DNA of 19,947 nucleotides from Lachnoclostridium sp. UBA3320 (GCA_002361175.1 DESG01000081.1:1-19947), one strand, 5' to 3'; positions 6,733-15,105 are shown, counted from the first letter of the stretch. Numbers and translations are program-made. The notes: generated by a model not told the origin, from the letters alone.

Positions 6733-7926
6733 TTATTTTAAAATAAAATCTGATAAAACATAGTTACTTATATCCTGTCCTCTGTCAGTCAGATAAATTC
6801 TACCACTGTTTGTCTCTTCTGCCAATAGGTTATTTTGCAAATAATGTTTTATAACATCTCCATAAACAGTGTTCATTTCTACACCAAACTTTTCCATAAA
6901 TGTGCTTTTTGAAACTCCTTTGCACATTCTTAATCCAAGAAACATAAATTCTTCCATTTTCTCTGTATCAGAAAGTTGTATACAGTCATCCTTGGTATTT
7001 TCTTTAATTTGGAGTAATGCACTGTCTCTTGGAGAACTTTTTACAAATATTTTAGTATATTTATTAAAATCTTTTGTACCCGTAAACCGCACGCCGCCAA
7101 TATAAGAAGATGCACCAAGACCTATACCAAGGTAATCTTTTCCTGTCCAGTATGCTATATTGTGACGACATTCTTTTCCTTTTAAACTGTAATTAGAAAT
7201 TTCATATCTTGTATAGCCATAATTTTTAAGAATTTCTTTTGTCATACCATACATCTTTCTGTCAGTATCTTCATCTGCTATTTTAAGTTTGCCAAGCTCC
7301 TGCATTTTATAAAATTCAGTATTTGGTTCAACAATAAGGCTGTATGCAGAAATGTGCTGCGGTTCTAGTGACACTACCCTATTTAGTGTATCTTTATAAC
7401 TTTCTAATGTCTGATATGGTATACCAGACATTATATCAATATTTATATTATCAAAACCAGCTTTTTTAAGTTTCTGATAATTTTTATAAAATTCTTCATA
7501 TGTATGTATGCGTCCAAGATTAGCAAGTTCACTATTTAAAGCAGACTGTAATCCAAGGCTTATCCTGTTTATTCCAATCTTTTTAAATACTTCAATATGC
7601 TCATCTGAAATTGTACCTGGATTGGCTTCTATGGTAAATTCTGTATTTTCATCTGTATATTTGCTTACAGCTTGTCCTATTTTAAAAAGATGCTGTGGTT
7701 TTAGGCATGTTGGAGTACCACCACCTATAAACACTGTGTCAAAATGCAATTTTAATATTCTTTCCCACCCTGACAGTTCATTAAGAAGGGCTGATACATA
7801 TTTTTCTTTTTTACTACTGTCAGCACTAAATGAAAGAAAATCGCAGTAAAGACACTTTTTCACACAAAATGGAATGTGGATATATAAAGACAAGCGGCAA
7901 GGTATATTTTTATTTACTGTCATCAT
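6733..7926 (-). CDS. hemW: Radical SAM heme chaperone HemW
   Basis: HemW is a radical-SAM family protein that binds heme and delivers it to membrane respiratory proteins; it was long annotated as oxygen-independent coproporphyrinogen oxidase. The protein has 397 residues from the ATG at 7926. The [4Fe-4S] motif CVKKCLYCDF is at about 21-30 (C21, C25, C28), and FIGGGTPT follows near residue 67. The heme-binding HNxxYW motif of HemW appears as HNIAYW at 255-260. The C-terminal winged-helix HemN_C domain ends the protein. The true HemN signature with an additional cysteine directly after the third is absent, supporting HemW. The start overlaps the end of lepA by about 17 bases, with two ATGs in a row and no clear ribosome binding site, so translation is likely coupled to lepA. 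The frame extends one further codon to a TTG. Confidence 0.93.
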   Translation of the reverse strand: MMTVNKNIPCRLSLYIHIPFCVKKCLYCDFLSFSADSSKKEKYVSALLNELSGWERILKLHFDTVFIGGGTPTCLKPQHLFKIGQAVSKYTDENTEFTIEANPGTISDEHIEVFKKIGINRISLGLQSALNSELANLGRIHTYEEFYKNYQKLKKAGFDNINIDIMSGIPYQTLESYKDTLNRVVSLEPQHISAYSLIVEPNTEFYKMQELGKLKIADEDTDRKMYGMTKEILKNYGYTRYEISNYSLKGKECRHNIAYWTGKDYLGIGLGASSYIGGVRFTGTKDFNKYTKIFVKSSPRDSALLQIKENTKDDCIQLSDTEKMEEFMFLGLRMCKGVSKSTFMEKFGVEMNTVYGDVIKHYLQNNLLAEETNSGRIYLTDRGQDISNYVLSDFILK

Positions 7927-9730
7927 CAAGTTTTAATACGCTCATAAATGCCTGTTGTGGTATCTCGACACTGCCAAACTGCCTCATGCGCTTTTTTCCC
8001 TCTTTCTGTTTTTCAAGCAACTTTCTTTTTCTGGAAATATCACCACCATAACACTTTGCAAGCACATCTTTCCTCATAGCCTTAACAGTTTCTCTTGCAA
8101 TTATCTTGCTTCCTATGGCAGCTTGTATAGGTATTTCAAAAAGCTGTCTTGGTATCTCTTTTTTAAGTTTTTCACACATTTTACGACCACGTTCATATGC
8201 GGTATCTGCGTGCAGGATAAATGAAAGTGCATCTATCTCTTCATGATTTACAAGAATATCAAGCTTTACAAGCTTTGATGGCACATAGCCCTTCATATCA
8301 TAATCAAGTGATGCATAACCTCTCGAACGTGATTTAAGTGCATCAAAAAAGTCATATATTATCTCATTTAATGGAAGTTCATATTTTAAAAGAGCACGTG
8401 TTTCTTCCATGTATTCCATTCCAATATAAATACCTCTTCTCTCTTGGCAAAGTGTCATTATAGAGCCGACAAATTCTTTTGTCACCATAATTTCAGCCGA
8501 TACCATGGGTTCTTCCATGTGCTCTATCTCTGATGGGTCAGGGAGATTAGAAGGGTTTGTTATCTCTACTTTTTCACCATTTGTCTTATATACATAGTAA
8601 ATAACACTTGGTGCTGTTGTAACAAGGTCTAAACCATATTCTCTTTCAAGCCTTTCTTGTATTATTTCAAGATGCAAAAGCCCTAAAAAACCACATCTAA
8701 AGCCAAATCCCAAAGCGATTGAAGTCTCTGCTTCAAATTGTAAAGCAGCATCATTTAGCTGCAACTTTTCAAGCGCATCTCTTAAATCAGGGTATTTTGC
8801 TCCATCTGAAGGATAAAGCCCACAGTAAACCATAGGCTGTACTTTCTTATATCCAGGCAGTGCTTCTTTACATGGATTTGTTGCAAGGGTTACTGTATCA
8901 CCTACACGTGTATCTTGTACATTTTTAAGGCTTGCTGTAATATAGCCAACCATTCCTGCACAAAGTCCATCTGATGGTATAAACCTTCCTGCACCAAATA
9001 CTCCTGTTTCTACTACATCTGCCTTTGCTCCTGTTGCCATCATAAGAATTTCTTGTCCCTTTTTAACTGAGCCATCAAATACACGGCAAAATATTATTAC
9101 GCCTTTGTATGCGTCATACACTGAATCAAAAATAATTGCCTTAAATGGTTCATCTTTATTTCCAGAAGGCGCAGGAATCTTTGTAATAATCTGCTCTAGT
9201 ACTTGCTCTATATTTGTTCCATTTTTGGCAGATATTAATGGTGCATCTGATGCATCAAGCCCTATTATATCTTCTATCTCAGCCTTTACTCGTTCTGGCT
9301 CTGCGCTAGGCAGGTCAATTTTATTAATAACAGGCATTACTTCTAAATCGTGGTCTATTGCCATATAACAGTTAGCAAGCGTCTGTGCTTCTATTCCCTG
9401 TGCAGCGTCCACTATAAGTATTGCTCCCTCACATGCAGTAAGACTTCTTGATACTTCGTAATTAAAATCTACATGCCCTGGTGTATCAATAAGATTAAAT
9501 ATATACTCCTCACCATTTTGTGCCTTATACACTATACGCACTGTCTGCGCCTTAATCGTTATGCCTCTCTCTCTTTCAAGCTCCATATTGTCAAGCACCT
9601 GTGCCTGCATTTCACGGCTTGTAAGAAGCCCTGTCATTTCAATAATTCTGTCTGCTAAAGTTGATTTCCCATGGTCTATATGAGCGATAATACAAAAATT
9701 GCGGATATGTGATTGTTCTATTTTTTCCAT
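7910..9730 (-). CDS. lepA: Elongation factor 4 (LepA)
   Basis: LepA/EF4 is a translational GTPase that acts on stalled or incorrectly translocated ribosomes and in 30S biogenesis. From the ATG at 9730 the protein has 606 residues, the normal length. GTPase motifs are AHIDHGKST (16-24), DTPGHVDF (82-89) and NKID (136-139). EF-G-like domains follow, and the LepA-specific C-terminal region contains the basic YGGDISRKRKLLEKQKEGKK segment and the conserved QQAFMSVL near the end. The frame stays open upstream to 9829, but GAGGA (9735-9739) five bases before the ATG at 9730 and the family alignment (IRNFCIIAHIDHGK near the N-terminus) fix this start. A sigma-A-like promoter lies in the 109-base gap behind spoIIP, giving expression independent of sporulation. 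Confidence 0.98.
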   Translation of the reverse strand: MEKIEQSHIRNFCIIAHIDHGKSTLADRIIEMTGLLTSREMQAQVLDNMELERERGITIKAQTVRIVYKAQNGEEYIFNLIDTPGHVDFNYEVSRSLTACEGAILIVDAAQGIEAQTLANCYMAIDHDLEVMPVINKIDLPSAEPERVKAEIEDIIGLDASDAPLISAKNGTNIEQVLEQIITKIPAPSGNKDEPFKAIIFDSVYDAYKGVIIFCRVFDGSVKKGQEILMMATGAKADVVETGVFGAGRFIPSDGLCAGMVGYITASLKNVQDTRVGDTVTLATNPCKEALPGYKKVQPMVYCGLYPSDGAKYPDLRDALEKLQLNDAALQFEAETSIALGFGFRCGFLGLLHLEIIQERLEREYGLDLVTTAPSVIYYVYKTNGEKVEITNPSNLPDPSEIEHMEEPMVSAEIMVTKEFVGSIMTLCQERRGIYIGMEYMEETRALLKYELPLNEIIYDFFDALKSRSRGYASLDYDMKGYVPSKLVKLDILVNHEEIDALSFILHADTAYERGRKMCEKLKKEIPRQLFEIPIQAAIGSKIIARETVKAMRKDVLAKCYGGDISRKRKLLEKQKEGKKRMRQFGSVEIPQQAFMSVLKLDDDSK

Positions 9731-9800
9731 GTGTTCCTCATTTCTGCTTTGTTTTTTAATTGCGTGCAAGCATATTTTGCTATCTACTTTTGACTTTAGT

Positions 9801-9829
9801 ATCATAACATTATATTCAATTAATTGCAA
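9801..9829 (-). promoter_or_regulatory. Sigma-A promoter of lepA
   Basis: On the minus strand TTGCAA (9824-9829), 17 bases, TATGAT (9801-9806). It starts directly after the spoIIP stop and leaves a leader of about 65 bases before the lepA ATG. This makes biological sense because lepA and hemW are needed in growth, whereas gpr and spoIIP are sporulation genes. Confidence 0.6.
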
Positions 9830-9839
9830 TTTCAGTTTT

Positions 9840-11297
9840 CTATTTTCCGCTTAAAACTTGGTCAAGCACCTTTGCTAATGGCAGCATTGCATTTTTAGCC
9901 TCTTCTACTGTATTATTTTCATTGCCAAGCTCAATTAAAAGGTATTTTTCACGCAGATGCATATTGTAACGATAATTTTTTAAATAGACAGGTTTTGCAA
10001 AATCAGGATAGTTTTCCATGCATTTTAATTTCATCTGCAAGCTAAATGCAAGATTTGCCTGTAAGTTCTTATTATAAAGATAATCTATATTACCTGAAGC
10101 ATTTCTTGAAAGACCATTAAAAAACATAACTTGTGATGTTCTTTTGCCATCAATCGTAGTAAGACGGTGTACTGCATTACCTACACCATCTCTATGTAAA
10201 TCTATAACCACTTCTATTGATGGGTTTTCTTCTAATATTTTTGTTATATTTTCTGCTGCATTGTTATATGCTTTATTTCTGTCAATATTACCATTTATTT
10301 TATCATACGGAGTTGTATCGTGTATAACATTATATCCATATTTTTTACGTAATATATATGCAAGTCTGCCGCCAACACCAATAATTGAATCTGCCTTTTT
10401 GCCTTTTTTGCTGTCTATAAATGATTCCGAAGCACCATGTGTATGAAAAATCAAAATCTGTGGATTTTTACTTTTTTTAAGTGTCACATCTTTAGAAAGC
10501 AGTTTTTCAACATTAAAAATTGTATTGTCAATAGATGTTGAAGAATCAGTTATATAAAAATTTTTTAAAAGATACGAGCGGCTTTTACTTTTTTTCAATT
10601 TTTGTATAGTGATTAAATTATTTTTTACTTGTGGAGAAAATACAGCATCTGCATTGTCGTTATTGTTATCTTTTTTAGCATCAGATTTATTTTGTTCATC
10701 CTGCTTGCTGTCAGAACCGTTCTCTGTATCATCTTCTATGGTTTCTTGAATATTATTTTCAGCGGTTTCTTCCGCATTTTTTACAGTACTTTCCTCAGTA
10801 TTATCTATTACTTCCTGTTTTCCATTTTTCAATCTTTCATTTTCCGCAAGCATTTTCTCATAATCATCTTCTTCCTGTATTAACTCTGCAATCTGTATAT
10901 CTGAGTTTTCAAAAAGCCTGCTTGTCACTGCCATATCATTTCCTGCTCCACTCCATAAAAAATTTCTGCTTCTATAGCCTGGATATACAGACGAAAGGCT
11001 CTTAGAGCCTTCCAAAGATTTTTTATCTATGTTCTCACTATTTTCAACAAGATATGTCATAAAAGGACACGCATCAAAAATAATTTTCCATTGAAACGAT
11101 GCGCCATTGTTATCACGAGACAGCTTGACGACATCTATATTTGACATTCCCGCATCAATAACATAATCAATAACTATATTTTGTACATTTTCTATAAGGT
11201 TGTCTTTATCTTGAATAATAGTACCTGTCCATATAATTATTAAAATTATTATAATTATGCATGGTATTGTCCATGACGGTTTTTCATTTTCATTCAT
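9840..11297 (-). CDS. spoIIP: Stage II sporulation protein P (SpoIIP)
   Basis: SpoIIP is a membrane-anchored amidase and endopeptidase that works with SpoIID and SpoIIM to thin septal peptidoglycan during engulfment. From the ATG at 11297 it has 485 residues. One N-terminal membrane segment lies at about 10-28. The C-terminal catalytic domain (about 275-480) contains IFHTHGASESF with HTH at 285-287, DLHRDG at 366-371, and the conserved LLIELGNENNT with E456. Between them, about residues 158-220 form a low-complexity Asn/Asp/Glu/Lys-rich linker. The frame can begin at a TTG at 11303, but GAGG is only two bases from it and eight from the ATG, so the ATG is better. It follows gpr by 85 bases; a sporulation-type promoter may lie in that gap. 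Confidence 0.95.
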   Translation of the reverse strand: MNENEKPSWTIPCIIIIILIIIWTGTIIQDKDNLIENVQNIVIDYVIDAGMSNIDVVKLSRDNNGASFQWKIIFDACPFMTYLVENSENIDKKSLEGSKSLSSVYPGYRSRNFLWSGAGNDMAVTSRLFENSDIQIAELIQEEDDYEKMLAENERLKNGKQEVIDNTEESTVKNAEETAENNIQETIEDDTENGSDSKQDEQNKSDAKKDNNNDNADAVFSPQVKNNLITIQKLKKSKSRSYLLKNFYITDSSTSIDNTIFNVEKLLSKDVTLKKSKNPQILIFHTHGASESFIDSKKGKKADSIIGVGGRLAYILRKKYGYNVIHDTTPYDKINGNIDRNKAYNNAAENITKILEENPSIEVVIDLHRDGVGNAVHRLTTIDGKRTSQVMFFNGLSRNASGNIDYLYNKNLQANLAFSLQMKLKCMENYPDFAKPVYLKNYRYNMHLREKYLLIELGNENNTVEEAKNAMLPLAKVLDQVLSGK

Positions 11298-11350
11298 ACG
11301 CAAAGCCTCACTTATAAGATGTTTAAAATTGACGTTGCTATCCTATACCA

Positions 11351-11379
11351 TAAATATGAGACTATATTGCTTTCTATTC
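11351..11379 (-). promoter_or_regulatory. Possible sporulation (sigma-E-like) promoter of spoIIP
   Basis: On the minus strand GAATA (11375-11379) and CATATTTA (11351-11358) are 16 bases apart and weakly resemble sigma-E boxes. No convincing sigma-A promoter is evident in this gap. spoIIP is a sigma-E gene in Bacillus, so the place is right, but the match is weak. Confidence 0.25.
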
Positions 11380-11382
11380 ATT

Positions 11383-12306
11383 CTAATTTTTAAAAAAACT
11401 ATTTATTCCACCTGACACAAGTCCGCCAATCCAGCGCACTTGTTCATCAATATCTTTAGGCGTTACAAAAAGATTTTTAATGCTGCTGCCAGCAATACTC
11501 TCAAGAAAAATCTGTATTTCTTCATTTGAAAAGCCCTGTTTTTCTAAGGATTCTTCCATGCATTCACTAACTATTACAAAAGCGTCTACAACTGTAGGTA
11601 CACCTATCGCAATCACTGGAACACCTAAAGTTTCTTCATTAATCTTGTGTCTGTTATTGCCAATACCTGCTCCTGGTGAAATGCCAGTATCTGTTATCTG
11701 TATAGTTCTGCACAGCCTGCTTATGCTTCTTGAAGCAAGAGCATCTACCACCAATATAAAATCTGGCTTTATATTTTCCACAAGACCGTCTAAAACTTCA
11801 TAAGTGTCCATGCCCGTCTGAGCCATGACCCCAGGTGTAATAGCACAGACAATTTTATTATTGTGAAGCATTTCTTCACCAAATTCACGAACCATATGCC
11901 TGTTTACAGTTACCTTTTCCATAACTACAGGTCCAATGGCATCAGGAGTTGCAAATCTATTGCCAAGCCCTGTCACCATAAATGTCTCTTTATCTTTCTT
12001 TCTCTGTTTATTTTTTATCATATCTTCTAATATGTCACATATAATTTCTTTTACTTTATTCTCAAATTCTTTTGTCTCTGCATCATCCATATATGTGCTT
12101 TTATCAGTAAATTCGATTGTGACATAATTGCCTACAGGTTTTTTCATCCATTTTGAACCATACTCATTAACTATATTAACTGTGCTGATTCTTATATTAC
12201 CTTTTTGTACAATCTGTTCATTTAATACTACCCCCTCAATCTCTACATTGTCTTCTGGATAACTCTCTCTTAATTCTATCGCAAGGTCTGTTCTCTTCTC
12301 TATCAT
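11383..12306 (-). CDS. gpr: Spore germination protease GPR
   Basis: GPR degrades the small acid-soluble proteins that coat spore DNA, during germination. It is an aspartic-type peptidase made as a zymogen in the forespore. The protein has 307 residues from the ATG at 12306. The family's key aspartates are in GNRFATPDAIGP (D122) and ILVVDALASRS (D188), followed by the conserved TDTGISPGAGIGNNR (205-219). The N-terminal RTDLAIE (5-11) resembles the region where GPR processes itself. An ATG at 12318 is also in frame, but AAAGG touches it directly, whereas the same site is about 11-12 bases from 12306; I prefer the second. Either start leaves an unusually short propeptide. It diverges from rpsT across a 219-base region. 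Confidence 0.95.
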   Translation of the reverse strand: MIEKRTDLAIELRESYPEDNVEIEGVVLNEQIVQKGNIRISTVNIVNEYGSKWMKKPVGNYVTIEFTDKSTYMDDAETKEFENKVKEIICDILEDMIKNKQRKKDKETFMVTGLGNRFATPDAIGPVVMEKVTVNRHMVREFGEEMLHNNKIVCAITPGVMAQTGMDTYEVLDGLVENIKPDFILVVDALASRSISRLCRTIQITDTGISPGAGIGNNRHKINEETLGVPVIAIGVPTVVDAFVIVSECMEESLEKQGFSNEEIQIFLESIAGSSIKNLFVTPKDIDEQVRWIGGLVSGGINSFFKN

Positions 12307-12342
12307 GCCAGTATCCATCCTTTTTCACAGATTATTAGTGGT

Positions 12343-12371
12343 AAGTATCTGCATTTTTTTTATTAATATTC
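12343..12371 (-). promoter_or_regulatory. Possible forespore (sigma-G/F-like) promoter of gpr
   Basis: On the minus strand GAATA (12367-12371), a 17-base spacer and GATACTT (12343-12349) resemble sigma-G boxes (GNATR and CATNNTA). No good sigma-A promoter is seen in this direction. gpr is a forespore gene in Bacillus. The match is partial, so this is a suggestion. Confidence 0.3.
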
Positions 12372-12398
12372 AATACAGAAGAATTTTCATAAAATGTA

Positions 12399-12427
12399 TT
12401 GACACATTTACATATTTCAACTATTAT
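12399..12427 (+). promoter_or_regulatory. Sigma-A promoter of rpsT
   Basis: TTGACA (12399-12404, exact consensus), 17 bases, TATTAT (12422-12427). Transcription starts near 12434 and gives a leader of about 90 bases. This is one of the strongest promoters in the window, as expected for a ribosomal protein gene. Confidence 0.85.
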
Positions 12428-12433
12428 ATATTA

Positions 12434-12525
12434 AGTGCGTTTCCGTTGGACGAACCGTGTTAAGTTTAATGGAACAGATTATTTTTAACATATAGGAATA
12501 ATTTATAATATCAGGAGGAATTAAA
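12434..12525 (+). promoter_or_regulatory. 5' leader of rpsT with possible secondary structure and strong RBS
   Basis: The roughly 90-base untranslated leader contains small complementary segments: TCC and GGA flanking GTT with CG pairs outside (about 12439-12452), and TGTTAA (12458-12463) with TTAACA (12485-12490). It ends in AGGAGG (12513-12518), seven bases before the ATG. A leader this long can carry autoregulation by S20, known for some ribosomal proteins, but nothing here proves it. Confidence 0.35.
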
Positions 12526-12789
12526 ATGGCAAATATTAAATCAGCCAAGAAAAGAATTTTAATTGACCGCAGAAATGCAGAGAGAAATAAAGCTATTAAA
12601 TCTAAAGTTAAAACAGCTATTAAACATGTCAACACAGCTATTTCTGCTAATGATAAAGCTGCTGCCAGTGCAGCACTTACTGCAGCTGTAAAAGAAATTG
12701 ACAAAGCTGCAAGAAAAGGCGTATTCCATAAAAAGACTGCTTCAAGAAAGGTTTCTCGTCTTACTATTGCGGTTAATAAAATTGCATAA
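12526..12789 (+). CDS. rpsT: 30S ribosomal protein S20
   Basis: S20 (bS20) binds 16S rRNA and helps early assembly of the small subunit. The 87-residue, strongly basic, all-helical protein has the typical start MANIKSAKKRI and an Ala/Lys-rich body, with the conserved HKKTASRKVSRL segment near residues 68-79. A consensus AGGAGG precedes the ATG by seven bases, and a strong promoter and terminator flank the gene, so it is a single-gene unit. Its position beside gpr, spoIIP, lepA and hemW is a conserved arrangement in sporulating Firmicutes. Confidence 0.98.
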   Translation: MANIKSAKKRILIDRRNAERNKAIKSKVKTAIKHVNTAISANDKAAASAALTAAVKEIDKAARKGVFHKKTASRKVSRLTIAVNKIA

Positions 12790-12806
12790 TTTATGATAAA
12801 AGAAGT

Positions 12807-12850
12807 ACGACCATGTAAAAGCATAAAACTTAAAGCATGGTCGTTTTTTT
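12807..12850 (+). terminator. Rho-independent terminator of rpsT (possibly bidirectional)
   Basis: ACGACCATG (12807-12815) pairs perfectly with CATGGTCGT (12836-12844), followed by seven T on the plus strand (12844-12850). The loop is long (20 bases) and AT-rich. On the other strand the stem is followed by a moderately T-rich stretch, so it may also end the convergent run from proA to the small membrane protein. Confidence 0.85.
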
Positions 12851-12856
12851 GATAAT

Positions 12857-13111
12857 TCACTTAATTGCTTCATCAAATGCTTTTTTACTTTTCGTTTTAC
12901 TAGCATCTTGCTCATCATTTTTATAAACCATTTTATATATTAGCGAATACGCATATAAAAACACTGGTATAATAATAGTTGCTGCAAGACTTCCTAAAAA
13001 TAATGCATGAGTATTTGGTGTTGCAAACATTGCAGATATAAATGTCAGTAGATACATACCAAGAAGAATAACTACACCTGCAATAGCAAATATTCTTTTA
13101 AATTTTTTCAT
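12857..13111 (-). CDS. Small two-helix membrane protein, unknown function
   Basis: An 84-residue protein with two predicted membrane helices (about residues 6-29 and 37-60) and a charged, Lys-rich C-terminal tail (about 63-84). I do not recognise a named family. Its ATG overlaps the rarA stop in an ATGA junction, and GGAG lies seven bases before the start, within the end of rarA, so it is translationally coupled and clearly a real gene. It is the last gene before the shared terminator. Its role is unknown; linkage to rarA does not by itself show a repair function. Confidence 0.8.
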   Translation of the reverse strand: MKKFKRIFAIAGVVILLGMYLLTFISAMFATPNTHALFLGSLAATIIIPVFLYAYSLIYKMVYKNDEQDASKTKSKKAFDEAIK

Positions 13112-14445
13112 AAAAAATCTCCATTTGTTTTGCTCAAAATATCTCTAAAATACTCTTGTATTGTCTTTTCATACCCATTATCAGATGGCACATAAAACTT
13201 CTTTCCCACAAGTTCGTCAGGCAGATATTGTTGTTTGACATAGTGTTTTGGGTATTCATGTGGATATTTATATCCTATGCCTCTCCCAAGTCCTACTGCG
13301 CCTTTATAACTTGCGTCCATAAGATGTGGTGGCACTCCACTTGTATTTTCACTTTTTACAACTTCCATTGCCATATTTATTGCATTTACGGCTGAATTGC
13401 TTTTTGGTGCACTTGCCACATACGAAACTGCCTGTGCAAGTATTATTTGACTTTCTGGCATTCCAACTCTTTCAACTGCCTGTGCTGCACTTGTGGCCAC
13501 TACAAGTGCCAATGGGTCTGCATTAGATACATCTTCTGCGGCGCAAATCATTATTCTTCTTGCAATAAAGCGAATATCCTCTCCAGCATAGAGCATTTTT
13601 GCTAAGTAATATATTGCGGCATCAGGGTCTGAACCTCTCATACTTTTGATAAATGCAGATATTATATCATAGTGGTTATCTCCACTTTTGTCATATCTTA
13701 TTACTTTTTTCTGTATACACTCTGATGCAACATCAAGTGTAATATGTATAAAGCCGTCTTCACTGCGCTCTGTTGTAAGAATAGCAAGTTCAACTGCGTT
13801 AAGTGCAAGCCTTGCATCGCCTCCTGCAATCTCTGAGAGAAAAGTAAGGGCTTCATCATCTATCTTTGCCTTATATGAACCCATTCCTTTCTCTTCATCA
13901 TTTACTGCTCTTAATATAAGTGTCTTTATATTTTCAGAAGACAGAGGTTTTAACTCAAATATTATAGAGCGTGAAACAAGTGCACTGTTTACTTCAAAAT
14001 ATGGATTTTCGGTAGTTGCGCCGATAAGTATTATTGTACCATCTTCAACAAAAGGGAGTAGATAATCCTGCTGTCCCTTGTTAAATCTATGAATTTCGTC
14101 AATAAAGAGAATAGTTTTTTTGTTATACATTCCTGCGTCATCTTTTGCCTTTGTAGTAACTTGCTCCATATCTTTTTTACCAGCTGCTGCCGCATTAATC
14201 TGTGTAAAGTTGGCACTTGTTGTATTGGCTATTACTTTGGCAAGCGTTGTCTTTCCAGTGCCAGCAGGTCCATAAAATATAATAGAACCAAGTTTGTCAG
14301 CTTTAATTGCTCTATAAAGCATCTTGCCTTGTCCAATTATATGCTCCTGCCCCACAACTTCATCAAGAGTAGATGGGCGCAGTCTTGATGCAAGCGGTGA
14401 CTCCTGCTCTTTGTTTATATCTCTCATATAGTCAAATAAATCCAT
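13108..14445 (-). CDS. rarA: Replication-associated recombination protein A (RarA/MgsA), AAA+ ATPase
   Basis: RarA is a clamp-loader-like AAA+ ATPase that acts at stalled replication forks with SSB and RecA. The 445-residue length is typical. Walker A is GPAGTGKTT (59-67), Walker B LFIDEIHRFNK (113-123), and the sensor-1 region IGATTENPYFEVN follows at 141-153. The second half contains the helical MgsA C-terminal domain with the conserved GSDPDAA near residue 275. An AGGAG lies 12 bases before the ATG, slightly far, so translation may lean on the upstream yigZ-like gene, 18 bases away. The product is distinct from clamp-loader DnaX (no zinc module) and from RuvB (it has the MgsA C-terminal domain). 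Confidence 0.96.
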   Translation of the reverse strand: MDLFDYMRDINKEQESPLASRLRPSTLDEVVGQEHIIGQGKMLYRAIKADKLGSIIFYGPAGTGKTTLAKVIANTTSANFTQINAAAAGKKDMEQVTTKAKDDAGMYNKKTILFIDEIHRFNKGQQDYLLPFVEDGTIILIGATTENPYFEVNSALVSRSIIFELKPLSSENIKTLILRAVNDEEKGMGSYKAKIDDEALTFLSEIAGGDARLALNAVELAILTTERSEDGFIHITLDVASECIQKKVIRYDKSGDNHYDIISAFIKSMRGSDPDAAIYYLAKMLYAGEDIRFIARRIMICAAEDVSNADPLALVVATSAAQAVERVGMPESQIILAQAVSYVASAPKSNSAVNAINMAMEVVKSENTSGVPPHLMDASYKGAVGLGRGIGYKYPHEYPKHYVKQQYLPDELVGKKFYVPSDNGYEKTIQEYFRDILSKTNGDFL

Positions 14446-14463
14446 CTTATTTTCTAACTCCTG

Positions 14464-15105
14464 TTAAAACAATATAGGCTCTCCATCAATTACTGCAAAA
14501 TATATGTCACTGTCTATATTAATCTGTACACGCCCTGACAGTGTTTCTGTAACTTTTTTTACAATAGTTTCTGTCTCTGCATCAGATACTGCTAACTCCA
14601 TTTCTACATCTTCACTATATCTTGTATCAATAACTGCAAGCTCCATCTGTGCAGCAATATACTGTAATTTGCCTATCCCACTATAATCTGTCTTTATAAC
14701 AACTTTTTTTCCAGCTTTCTTTTCTATAACCTGACTTGCGGCAAGCCCTTTTTTGGCAGCTTTCGAATAAGCTCTTACAAGTCCTCCCGTTCCAAGCAGT
14801 GTACCTCCAAAATATCTTGTTACTACAATAAGTATATTGTAAATCTGTGCGCCTGTAATAATTTCTAAAATTGGTCTTCCAGCAGTTCCTGACGGCTCAC
14901 CATCATCACTACACCTGCTTATACCATCTTTTAATACAAATGCATAGCAGTTGTGTCTTGCGTCCCAATATTTCTTTTTTATTTCTTCAATAATCTTTAC
15001 AGCTTTGTCTTCGGTTTCTACTGGAAAGACATTTGCTATAAAACGTGATTTCTTTTCAGTTATTTCTCCACTTCCTCCACTGTACAAAATCTTATAATCT
15101 GCCAT
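14464..15105 (-). CDS. YigZ/IMPACT family protein
   Basis: A 213-residue protein of the YigZ (UPF0029/IMPACT) family, whose bacterial role is not settled. The N-terminal IMPACT domain covers about 15-125, with KKSRFIA near 18-24, the DARHNCYAF segment (48-56), DDGEPSGTAGRPILE (67-81) and the conserved VTRYFGGTLLGTGGLVRAY (about 95-113). The C-terminal DUF1949 domain (about 135-205) has a ferredoxin-like pattern. Its eukaryotic relative IMPACT regulates the GCN2 kinase, but that role does not carry over. GGAGG stands five bases before the ATG. Its start overlaps the stop of the upstream membrane protein gene by one base (TAATG), so the two are coupled. Confidence 0.93.
   Translation of the reverse strand: MADYKILYSGGSGEITEKKSRFIANVFPVETEDKAVKIIEEIKKKYWDARHNCYAFVLKDGISRCSDDGEPSGTAGRPILEIITGAQIYNILIVVTRYFGGTLLGTGGLVRAYSKAAKKGLAASQVIEKKAGKKVVIKTDYSGIGKLQYIAAQMELAVIDTRYSEDVEMELAVSDAETETIVKKVTETLSGRVQINIDSDIYFAVIDGEPILF

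Noticed and set aside
6733..7926. Coproporphyrinogen III dehydrogenase HemN
   Set aside because: It has the HNxxYW motif and lacks the extra cysteine after the CxxxCxxC cluster, both marks of HemW.
12417..12860. 147-codon minus-strand frame over rpsT
   Set aside because: It is the antisense of a certain ribosomal protein gene and its control region.
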